The position numbers and the translations under genes were made by a program. Under the pieces are notes generated by a model that did not search any database, had not been told where the DNA came from, and was given only the letters and a program-made list of their open reading frames with translations. This document shows positions 57,345-64,000 of a DNA stretch of 64,000 bases, in pieces. The stretch is from contig NZ_JAUSYZ010000001.1 in NCBI RefSeq assembly GCF_030817195.1, positions 1,674,001 to 1,738,000 on the forward strand, given 5' to 3'. Position 1 is the first letter of the stretch. Each line of letters begins with the position of its first letter. This stretch comes from Arthrobacter globiformis. Its GTDB lineage: Bacteria; Actinomycetota; Actinomycetes; Actinomycetales; Micrococcaceae.

Positions 57345-58826
57345 ATGACGTTCGATTACAAGGTTGCCGACATCTCCCTGGCCGAGGCCGGGCGCCACCA
57401 GATCCGCCTCGCCGAGCACGAGATGCCGGGGCTCATGTCGCTGCGCAGGGAATTCGGACCGAGCCAGCCCCTCAAGGGCGCCCGCATCGCCGGGTCGCTG
57501 CACATGACTGTGCAGACCGCAGTGCTCATCGAGACCCTCACCGCACTCGGCGCCGAGGTCCGCTGGGCCTCCTGCAACATCTTCTCCACCCAGGACGAGG
57601 CCGCCGCCGCAGTGGTTGTGGGCACCGGCACCGTGGAGAACCCGCAGGGCGTTCCCGTGTTTGCCTGGAAGGGCGAAACGCTGGAGGAATACTGGTCGAC
57701 CGCTGAGCAGATCCTCACCTGGCCCGGTGCCGACACGAACCCTGAGCTGGGCCCGAACATGATTCTCGACGACGGCGGCGACGCCACGCTGCTGCTGCAC
57801 CGCGGCGTGGAGTTCGAGGCAGCCGGGGCCGTTCCGGCCGCCACGGCCAACGACCCCGAGGAATACGGGATCGTCCTTGACGTCCTGCGCCGGACGCTGG
57901 CCGAGGACCCGAAGAAGTGGACCCGGCTCGCCGCCGGCATCCACGGCGTCAGCGAGGAAACCACCACGGGCGTGCACCGCCTCTACCAGCTCGCCGAACA
58001 GGGCAAGCTGCTCTTCCCGGCCATCAACGTCAACGACTCCGTGACGAAGAGTAAGTTCGACAACAAGTACGGCATCCGGCACTCGCTGCCGGACGGCCTC
58101 AACCGGGCCACCGATGTCCTCATCGGCGGCAAGGTCGCCGTCGTCTGTGGCTACGGCGACGTCGGCAAGGGTGCCGCCGAGGCGCTCCGCGGCCAGGGCG
58201 CCCGCGTTATCGTCACCGAAATCGATCCCATCTGTGCGCTTCAGGCAGCCATGGACGGCTACCAGGTGGCCAAGCTGGAGAGCGTGCTGGACCAGGGGGA
58301 CATCTTCATCACCACCACGGGCAACAAGGACGTCATCATGGCCGAGCACATGGCCGGCATGAAGAACAAGGCTATCGTGGGCAACATCGGGCACTTCGAC
58401 AACGAAATCGACATGGCGGGCCTCGGCCGGATCCCCGGCATCCGGAAGGTCGAGATCAAGCCCCAGGTCCACGAATGGGTCTTTGGCGGCGACTCGGCGG
58501 ACAGCACCCGGTCCATCATCGTCCTGTCCGAAGGGCGGCTGCTGAACCTGGGCAACGCCACCGGCCACCCGTCGTTCGTCATGAGCAACTCCTTCGCCAA
58601 CCAGACCATCGCGCAGATCGAGCTGTTCACCAAGAAGGACCAGCCCGAAGGCGAGCGGGAATACGAAAACCAGGTCTACGTGCTGCCCAAGATCCTCGAC
58701 GAGAAGGTCGCACGCCTGCACCTCGATGCCCTGGGTGTTGAGCTGACCGAACTGTCCAAGGACCAGGCCGACTACCTGGACGTGGACGTGGCCGGCCCGT
58801 ACAAGCCCGAGCACTACCGCTACTAG
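57345..58826 (+). CDS. ahcY: Adenosylhomocysteinase
   Basis: Hydrolyses S-adenosylhomocysteine to adenosine and homocysteine, recycling the methyl cycle. The 493-residue tetrameric enzyme has the signature [13 protein letters not shown] near the N-terminus and the NAD-binding [20 protein letters not shown] at about residues 267-286. The C-terminal Lys-Tyr tail ([13 protein letters not shown]), which reaches the next subunit's NAD, is intact. The 40-residue inserted region of the long actinobacterial type is included. Strong terminator follows. Confidence 0.97.
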   Translation: MTFDYKVADISLAEAGRHQIRLAEHEMPGLMSLRREFGPSQPLKGARIAGSLHMTVQTAVLIETLTALGAEVRWASCNIFSTQDEAAAAVVVGTGTVENPQGVPVFAWKGETLEEYWSTAEQILTWPGADTNPELGPNMILDDGGDATLLLHRGVEFEAAGAVPAATANDPEEYGIVLDVLRRTLAEDPKKWTRLAAGIHGVSEETTTGVHRLYQLAEQGKLLFPAINVNDSVTKSKFDNKYGIRHSLPDGLNRATDVLIGGKVAVVCGYGDVGKGAAEALRGQGARVIVTEIDPICALQAAMDGYQVAKLESVLDQGDIFITTTGNKDVIMAEHMAGMKNKAIVGNIGHFDNEIDMAGLGRIPGIRKVEIKPQVHEWVFGGDSADSTRSIIVLSEGRLLNLGNATGHPSFVMSNSFANQTIAQIELFTKKDQPEGEREYENQVYVLPKILDEKVARLHLDALGVELTELSKDQADYLDVDVAGPYKPEHYRY

Positions 58827-58845
58827 CCGCAGGCCTTAACGCAGC

Positions 58846-58882
58846 ACCCCGGCGCGCCGTGGAACTCCACGGCGGCCGGGGT
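58846..58882 (+). terminator. GC-rich terminator after ahcY
   Basis: Arms accccggcgcgccgtgg (58846-58862) and ccacggcggccggggt (58867-58882) pair with a one-base bulge and a 4-base loop, 20 bases after the stop; no T tract. Confidence 0.8.
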
Positions 58883-58978
58883 TAGCTCCGCCGTGCGATA
58901 AAATTGGCTGGTCAGCGTTACCGCTGGGCACACGGACGGATGCCGATCGGCAGCCCGGTGGACACGGAGAAACCAGTC

Positions 58979-60211
58979 ATGACGGAAAAGAACAACCGGA
59001 AAACCGGCAAAATTATCGCCGTCGTTGCCATTTGCGCTGCCGTCGCAGCCGGCGGTATCGGCGTCGCCACCGCGCCCGGCTGGGCCAACCCCGCACCGCA
59101 ATCCGAGGCTTCCAGCCCCGTCCGCAACGAACCGGGCCTGGCTACCCCCGTGGTCAAGGCCGTCGAACTGGGCGTGACACCGCTCGACGGCGCCAAAGGC
59201 GTAAACCCCGCGGTGGCGCCCTCCGTCAAGGCTGTCAACGGCCGCGTCCAGGACGTCGTGCTGGTCCCGGCCGCCGGGGGAGAAGCCGTCAAGGGCACTG
59301 TGAGCGCCGACGGCAGCACGTGGACGGCCGTGGACCCGCTGCTCTTCAACACGCCGTACAAGTACAGCTACACCATCGTGGACGAGGCGGGCCGGGAAAC
59401 CAAGAAGGTCCAGACCTTCACCACCGTGGCGCCGGCCAATGAGGCGGACGCCGCCGTGTACCCGGAGAACGGCTCCACAGTTGGCGCAGGACAGCCCATC
59501 GACATCGTCTTCAGCGAACCCGTCACCAACAAGGCGGCGGTTGAAAAGGCCGTCAAGATCACTGTCTCCTCCAAGCAGCCCGTCGCCTGGCACTGGTACT
59601 CGGACCAGAAGGTGCGCATCCGCCCCGAGAAGTTCTGGGCATCCAACACCCAGGTCACCGTGGACATGAAGCTGTTCGGGGTGGACTTCGGCAAGGGCAT
59701 GATCGGCAACTTCAACGCCAAAGTGCAGTTCAAGGTGGGCCAGCAGCGCCTGGCAGTGGTTGATGACAACACCAAGACCATGAAGGTCTACTTCGACGGC
59801 AAGCTGGTCAGGACCGCGCCCGTTACCCTGGGCGGCTCCGACTGGCTTTCCCCGTCCGGCTACGCCGTGATCATGGAGCAGGAACGGCATTCCAAGTTCA
59901 ACGCGGGCAGCATCGGCCTGAAGCCCGGCGACAAGGGCTACTACCCGCCGCTGACCGTGGAGTACGCCAACAGGCTCACGTCCTCCGGCGTCTATGTCCA
60001 CCAGGCGCTCGAATCGGCATGGGGCTACGTGGGCGTATCCAACGTCTCCCACGGCTGTGTCGGGCTGCTGCCCGTGGACGCCGCCTGGTTCTTCAACAAC
60101 ATGAAGTCCGGCGACGTCGTCCAGGTCCTGAATACGGGCGCCGCCCCCGTCGAGCCGCTCGAGGGCTACGGCGACTGGAACATTCCCTGGGCCCAATACG
60201 CGAAGCGGTAA
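58979..60211 (+). CDS. L,D-transpeptidase with N-terminal Ig-like domains
   Basis: Cross-links peptidoglycan stem peptides (3-3 links) outside the cell. The 410-residue protein has an N-terminal signal/anchor (KIIAVVAICAAVAAGGIG), two Ig-like domains (about residues 60-270) and the catalytic YkuD-type domain at about 275-405, with the active site VSHGCVGL following the upstream His of VYVHQALES. The ATG at 58979 is preferred (GGAGA upstream); longer frames from 58904 lack support. The stop codon lies in a perfect 22-bp tandem repeat. Confidence 0.92.
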   Translation: MTEKNNRKTGKIIAVVAICAAVAAGGIGVATAPGWANPAPQSEASSPVRNEPGLATPVVKAVELGVTPLDGAKGVNPAVAPSVKAVNGRVQDVVLVPAAGGEAVKGTVSADGSTWTAVDPLLFNTPYKYSYTIVDEAGRETKKVQTFTTVAPANEADAAVYPENGSTVGAGQPIDIVFSEPVTNKAAVEKAVKITVSSKQPVAWHWYSDQKVRIRPEKFWASNTQVTVDMKLFGVDFGKGMIGNFNAKVQFKVGQQRLAVVDDNTKTMKVYFDGKLVRTAPVTLGGSDWLSPSGYAVIMEQERHSKFNAGSIGLKPGDKGYYPPLTVEYANRLTSSGVYVHQALESAWGYVGVSNVSHGCVGLLPVDAAWFFNNMKSGDVVQVLNTGAAPVEPLEGYGDWNIPWAQYAKR

Positions 60212-60237
60212 ACGCCAATACGCGAAGCGGTAAACGC
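60194..60237 (+). repeat. 22-bp tandem repeat spanning the L,D-transpeptidase stop codon
   Basis: The unit caatacgcgaagcggtaaacgc occurs at 60194-60215 and 60216-60237, identical; a third degenerate copy follows at 60238. The stop TAA (60209-60211) lies inside the first unit. Confidence 0.95.
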
Positions 60238-60261
60238 AGGACGCGAAGCGTCAGAGGCAGT

Positions 60262-60291
60262 ACTAGCTGTCCCGGGACTAGCTGTCCCGGG
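60262..60291. repeat. 15-bp tandem repeat spanning the RDD gene stop codon
   Basis: actagctgtcccggg occurs at 60262-60276 and 60277-60291, identical. The stop codon of the minus-strand RDD gene (60278-60280) lies inside the second unit. Confidence 0.95.
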
Positions 60292-61090
60292 CCGCCGTGA
60301 ACGGGAGCCGGCGCAGCCGTTCCCCGATCCGGTTGCTTTCTACGCGTGCCGCGCCCAGCCGGCGGAGTTCGCGTGTGCGGCGTTCGCCCAGCACGGCAGC
60401 CAGGTAGTCGTCGGGTGTGGTTCCGGGCGGCGGTGACGGTGCCACATATCCGGATATCTCCGTGGCGAGGGCTGCGGCCATGCCGCTGCGCGACAGGGGC
60501 GACATCCGTGGCGCCTGGCGCATGAATTGCCCGGCACGCCGTCCCAGGGCATCCGGAATCCGGCCGATGTCCGCGGCTTCCGCCCAGGCGGCGAGGTGCC
60601 GCGGAGTGACGGGGACGATTGCGGGTTCCACCGGGACCCGGCGCCGCAGTGAATAGGTGCCCGCCACGATGTCACCGAGCCGGCGGGACCTGCCGTCGAA
60701 GAGCGCGACGGCGATGGCGACGCCGCCGAAGGTCAGGTAGATCTCCAGGAAGCCGATCAGCGCCCTGATGACCGCATGGCGGAAACGGATGGCCCCGCCA
60801 TCGTCACGCACTATCCTCAGTCCGGCCGCCAGTTTCCCCAGCGAGAGGCCCCGGGTCAGGGTCTCCACCGTCGCCGGGACAATGACGAAGCACAGCACCA
60901 CGCTGACCAGGGTGAGCGCCCCGGCAGCCGCCTCGTCCAGTTCATCCCGGGCAGCGCCCATTGCCATCAGGATGGCGATCAGCAGCGCGGAATGCACCAC
61001 GACGTCGAGAACAAGACCGAGTGAGCGGGCAGCGAAGGACGCCGGACGGAGTTCCAGGACGACTGCCTCGCCTGTGATGAGTGGACTCAA
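60278..61090 (-). CDS. RDD family membrane protein
   Basis: A 270-residue protein with about four membrane helices in the N-terminal part. The RDD pattern is visible: RPASFAARSLGLVLDVVVHS at about 14-33 (the Arg-Asp-Asp-type region), a charged cytoplasmic stretch LAAGLRIVRDDGG and DGRSRRLGDIVAGTYSLRRR. The C-terminal 90 residues are soluble and Arg/Pro-rich. Function unknown; RDD proteins may be Na+/H+ antiporters or structural. Divergent from SpoIIM, as in Rv3694c-Rv3695. Confidence 0.88.
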   Translation of the reverse strand: MSPLITGEAVVLELRPASFAARSLGLVLDVVVHSALLIAILMAMGAARDELDEAAAGALTLVSVVLCFVIVPATVETLTRGLSLGKLAAGLRIVRDDGGAIRFRHAVIRALIGFLEIYLTFGGVAIAVALFDGRSRRLGDIVAGTYSLRRRVPVEPAIVPVTPRHLAAWAEAADIGRIPDALGRRAGQFMRQAPRMSPLSRSGMAAALATEISGYVAPSPPPGTTPDDYLAAVLGERRTRELRRLGAARVESNRIGERLRRLPFTAARDS

Positions 61091-61166
61091 TTCCTGCCCC
61101 GTACGTTGTTCCGGCTACCGGTCGCCTAAAGTCTAGTTCTCCGCAGGCTAGGGTAGGAGCGTGGAC

Positions 61167-62153
61167 ATGGACGCCTTCGCCGCCGTCAACTCGGACACAT
61201 GGTCGCGGCTGCATCATCTTGCGAACAAGCGGCGCCTGAGCGGTGCCGACGCCGATGAACTGCTGCGCCTGTACCAGGTGACCTCCGCCCACCTCTCCCT
61301 GCTGCGTTCCACCGGGCCCGAAAGCGGCCTGTCCGCGTCGCTTTCTGCCACGCTGGCGCAGGCGCGCACCCGCTTCACCGGTGCGCGGTCGAACTTCATG
61401 GAAGACCTGGCGCAGTTCTTCGTGCTGTCCCTTCCGGCCGCTCTGTACCGGATCCGCTGGCTGACGGTGGCCTGCGGCGCCGCGTTCTGCCTTGTCGGCT
61501 GTGCTTTCGCACTGTGGATTGGCACCTCACCCGAGGCCCTGCGTGCTGTTGCCTCGGAAGCGGAAGTCCAGCGGTACGTCGAGGAGGACTTCATCGACTA
61601 CTACTCGGAGAATCCGGCGGCGTCGTTCGCCGGCGCCGTCTGGACCAACAACGCCTGGATCAGTGCCCAGGCTGTGGCGCTGGGCATCACCGGCTTCTGG
61701 GTGCCCATGATCCTGTTCGCCAACGCACAGGGTGTGGGGGTGGCCGCGGGGATGTTTGCCGCGGTGGGGAAGACTGACGTGTTTTTCAGCTACATCCTGC
61801 CGCACGGCCTCATGGAGCTGACGGCGGTGTTCGTGGCCTGTGCGGCCGGGCTGAGAATCTTTTGGGCCATGGTGTCGCCGGGCCCCCGGACCCGGTCCCG
61901 CGCTGTTGCAGCAGAGGGCCGGTCCATGATCACGGTGGCGCTGGGCCTTGTTTTGGTGCTGTTTGTCTCGGGCCTCGTGGAGGGCTTTGTTACGCCCAGT
62001 ACCTTGCCGGTGTGGGCAAAGATCAGTATCGGCGCGGCTGTGCTGGCGGCATACTGGTTATATGTGCTGGTCTGCGGGGGACGGGCCTACCGCGCCGGCG
62101 CCCGCGGTGATCTGGGCAGCCAGGACACCGGCTACACAGAGCTTACGGCCTGA
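61167..62153 (+). CDS. Stage II sporulation protein M (SpoIIM/DUF95) family protein
   Basis: A polytopic membrane protein of about 328 residues (or 330 from the GTG at 61161). The SpoIIM features are an N-terminal helical soluble part (VNSDTWSRLHHLANKRRLSG) and about six helices with WTNNAWISAQAVALGITGFWV and ILPHGLMELTAVFVACAAGLRI. The ATG at 61167 is preferred because AGGAG lies 7 bases upstream. Streptomyces and other actinobacteria carry this beside RDD; the membrane role is unknown. It holds one rare TTA codon at 62058-62060. Confidence 0.9.
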   Translation: MDAFAAVNSDTWSRLHHLANKRRLSGADADELLRLYQVTSAHLSLLRSTGPESGLSASLSATLAQARTRFTGARSNFMEDLAQFFVLSLPAALYRIRWLTVACGAAFCLVGCAFALWIGTSPEALRAVASEAEVQRYVEEDFIDYYSENPAASFAGAVWTNNAWISAQAVALGITGFWVPMILFANAQGVGVAAGMFAAVGKTDVFFSYILPHGLMELTAVFVACAAGLRIFWAMVSPGPRTRSRAVAAEGRSMITVALGLVLVLFVSGLVEGFVTPSTLPVWAKISIGAAVLAAYWLYVLVCGGRAYRAGARGDLGSQDTGYTELTA

Positions 62154-62283
62154 TTTTTACCGCCAGCCGAATATTCGACGCAGGCGGCGGGGTGGCACAT
62201 CGCGGTGCCGGAGCGGCTGACGGTAGGCTCTTGGGGAGATACAAAGCGCTGCGTGGCCCCGGCCTTACCGGTGGCCCTGGAGC

Positions 62284-63546
62284 GTGGACGCCTACGGAAG
62301 TGAAGCTGCAGTGAAAGACAATACTCCGACACCGTCCGGACGCCTTGATCCGCGGCTGGATCCAGCGGCGAACCCCGCTCTGGTTCCCGCGGAGGACACC
62401 GACGAGCCGGCGTTTGAATGGATGAAGCCCGCGCCTGCAGCCCGCGCCGCTGAGGGGGAGGGCGCCCCCGGTCCTGCACGTTCCGCCTCTGCTCCTGCAG
62501 GAGGTCCGGCTGCAGATCCGGCAGCCGGTTCTGCAGCCGGCCAGCCGGAAAGCCGCGCGGACCGGAAGGCTGCTGAGGCGGCCGCCGCCGAGAGTGCCGA
62601 AACTGACCGGAGCGCGGATGCAGGCCAGCCGTCCCGGTCCGATGCTCCGTCCATGGTCCGTTCCTCCTCCATGGGCACCCACTACAGCGAGCCGCTCCCC
62701 ACCTCCGCCCTGCAGGTGCGCCCGCCGCAGGAGGAAGTGGAGCGCCGCAACGCCCAGCGCGAGCAGGCAGCAAGAGCCAAGCCGGTGCTGCCCCGGTTCC
62801 TCCAGGTCCTGCTGGCCATTTTCTATCCGGTGATCCTCCTGGTCCTTGCCGTGCGCGCCGTGACCAGCCCGCTCTTCCTGTGGGCCGAGTACCACCGGCC
62901 CGGTTTCCCCGGGGACGGCTACGGCTTCAACGCGGACGACCGCATGACGTACGGCTCCTACGCCGTGGACTACCTGAGCAACTGGTCCGGTCCGCGCTAC
63001 CTGGGCGAACTGGTTAACCGCAGCGGCGAAAAGCTGTTCAAAGACGGCGAGGTCAGCCACATGGCCGACGTGAAGCTCGTCTTCCTGTCCGCCTTCGGGG
63101 CCGGGGCACTGCTGATCCTGATCAGCATCATCGCGATCATCTACCTGCGGCGGCGCACGCCCGGCGGAGTGCGCCGGGGGCTGTTCGCCGGCTCCATCGT
63201 GACGCTAGTGCTCATCATCGGCCTGGGCACGCTCGCCGCCCTCGGCTGGCAGCAGTTCTTCACCGAGTTCCACCGCATCTTCTTCGCCGCCGGATCCTGG
63301 ACGTTTGCGCTGGAGGATACGCTCATCCGGCTCTTCCCCGGGCAGTTCTGGATCGACGCCGGACTGGTCATCGCCGCGCTTGTCCTGATTACCGCTGTGG
63401 TGACGTTGATTCTGACCTGGCCCACCCGCAGGCGCCGCGGCCTGGCACCGGCACGGAAGGGCCGCAAGGGTGACGGCGCGGATGGCAGCGACGTGAACGA
63501 CGACGACGCTCCGCAGGCAGGCACCGTACGGCCCGTGAACCTGTAG
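62284..63546 (+). CDS. TIGR01906 family membrane protein
   Basis: A conserved membrane protein of unknown function, 420 residues. The first 165 residues are hydrophilic and Ala/Pro/Glu-rich. Helices follow at about 178-198, 265-287, 302-322 and 360-380. The family core is the outer segment between helices one and two (YHRPGFPGDGYGFNADDRMT, SNWSGPRYLGELVNRSGEKLF). GTG at 62284 is used; the GTG at 62311 is also possible. It is convergent with an acyl-CoA ligase gene. Confidence 0.87.
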   Translation: MDAYGSEAAVKDNTPTPSGRLDPRLDPAANPALVPAEDTDEPAFEWMKPAPAARAAEGEGAPGPARSASAPAGGPAADPAAGSAAGQPESRADRKAAEAAAAESAETDRSADAGQPSRSDAPSMVRSSSMGTHYSEPLPTSALQVRPPQEEVERRNAQREQAARAKPVLPRFLQVLLAIFYPVILLVLAVRAVTSPLFLWAEYHRPGFPGDGYGFNADDRMTYGSYAVDYLSNWSGPRYLGELVNRSGEKLFKDGEVSHMADVKLVFLSAFGAGALLILISIIAIIYLRRRTPGGVRRGLFAGSIVTLVLIIGLGTLAALGWQQFFTEFHRIFFAAGSWTFALEDTLIRLFPGQFWIDAGLVIAALVLITAVVTLILTWPTRRRRGLAPARKGRKGDGADGSDVNDDDAPQAGTVRPVNL

Positions 63547-63570
63547 CGGCTTCCCGGCAGATGGGTCTGC

Positions 63571-64000
63571 TCAGCCGTACAGCTGCTCGATTTCCGCTGC
63601 AAAGTCCTTGACGACGGCGGCCCTCTTGAGTTTGAGGGAGGGCGTCAGGTGCCCGGACTCCACGGTGAAGGCTGCCTCCAGGACCTGGAACTTGCGGATG
63701 GATTCGGCTTTGGACACGAGGCCGTTGGCCTGGTCCACCGCTTCCTGGATGGCACCGCGTACCGCGGGGTCCGTGCAGGCTTCCGCGGGGCTGAGCAGGG
63801 GAACGCCATGTGCGGTGCACCAGCGCTCGAGGCCTTCGGGGTCGAGGTTGACCAGGGCTGAAACGAACGGCTTCCCGTCACCCACCACCACGGCGTGGCC
63901 CACCAGCGGGTGTTCGCGGATCTTCTCCTCAAGCGGACCGGGAGCGACGTTTTTACCGGCCGCCGTGACCAGCAGGTCCTTCTTACGGCCCGTGATGGTG
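63571..64000 (-). CDS. AMP-dependent fatty-acid--CoA ligase, C-terminal part (5' end outside window)
   Basis: About 143 C-terminal residues of an acyl-CoA synthetase (FadD15/long-chain type). Visible are ITGRKKDLLVTAAGKNVAPGPLE, the hinge and catalytic region of the family, then the C-terminal cap PSLKLKRAAVVKDF with the catalytic Lys. The frame is open past 63903 to the window edge, so the adenylation domain lies outside. Convergent with TIGR01906. Confidence 0.88.
   Translation of the reverse strand, partial: TITGRKKDLLVTAAGKNVAPGPLEEKIREHPLVGHAVVVGDGKPFVSALVNLDPEGLERWCTAHGVPLLSPAEACTDPAVRGAIQEAVDQANGLVSKAESIRKFQVLEAAFTVESGHLTPSLKLKRAAVVKDFAAEIEQLYG

Overview
The window is a 64 kb high-GC actinobacterial chromosome segment, most likely from the Micrococcaceae (Arthrobacter/Pseudarthrobacter type). 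The evidence is the mycothiol amidase gene mca, a WhiB regulator, the DUF501/DUF3499/DUF4307/DUF5719 family genes, frequent GTG and TTG starts, and gene order that follows three conserved actinobacterial blocks. No rRNA, CRISPR array, prophage or intact insertion sequence was seen. One tRNA gene is present.

Layout. (1) 1-9604: adenosine deaminase end, mazG, eno, a DivIC-like septum protein, DUF501, ppx, a mycosin-like subtilase, a type II NADH dehydrogenase, an ACT-GNAT fusion and a tRNA with a UAA anticodon. The mazG-eno-divIC-DUF501-ppx order matches M. tuberculosis Rv1021-Rv1026 (from memory). (2) 9659-15371: a branched-chain amino-acid-type ABC importer with its lipoprotein on the plus strand and livHMGF on the minus strand. 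LivH carries an unusual extracytoplasmic domain. (3) 15676-25863: a BAX-inhibitor-like membrane protein, a thiolase, the Leloir genes galK-galT under a DeoR-type regulator, an aldose epimerase, an AI-2E-type exporter, ilvA and a rhomboid protease. (4) 25982-34049: greA, DUF4307, mca, a small membrane protein, a thioredoxin-like DUF255 protein, a hemolysin-III-like protein, a cis-prenyltransferase and phoH2, again syntenic with M. tuberculosis Rv1080c-Rv1095. (5) 34131-42644: two unknown secreted/anchored proteins, an orphan prepilin peptidase, a broken MFS transporter, fumC, carbonic anhydrase, DUF4245, glpX, and then a PD-(D/E)xK-like gene bracketed by palindromic repeats. (6) 42636-64000: cell envelope and housekeeping genes: a FemAB-type transferase, manA, an LCP cell-wall ligase, purE-purK, GtrA, TIGR03089, whiB, a 1135-residue membrane glycosyltransferase, DUF5719, a zincin-like protein, DUF3499, Trm112, ahcY, an L,D-transpeptidase, RDD, SpoIIM, TIGR01906 and the end of an acyl-CoA ligase.

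How the genes work together. The window is dominated by central metabolism (enolase, fumarase, fructose bisphosphatase, purine synthesis, galactose and mannose use), redox and thiol protection (ndh, mca) and cell-envelope assembly (cis-prenyltransferase, LCP, FemAB, L,D-transpeptidase, GT2, GtrA). The whiB gene heads a run with the large glycosyltransferase and DUF5719, which suggests developmental or stress control of envelope synthesis.

The most unusual signals are: (a) a dispersed ~25-bp palindromic repeat family that flanks a predicted nuclease-fold gene on both sides; (b) a recurrent pattern of short direct duplications that span stop codons at gene 3' ends; (c) a class-I-shaped tRNA with a Leu(UAA) anticodon; and (d) a LivH permease fused to a secreted beta-sandwich-like domain.
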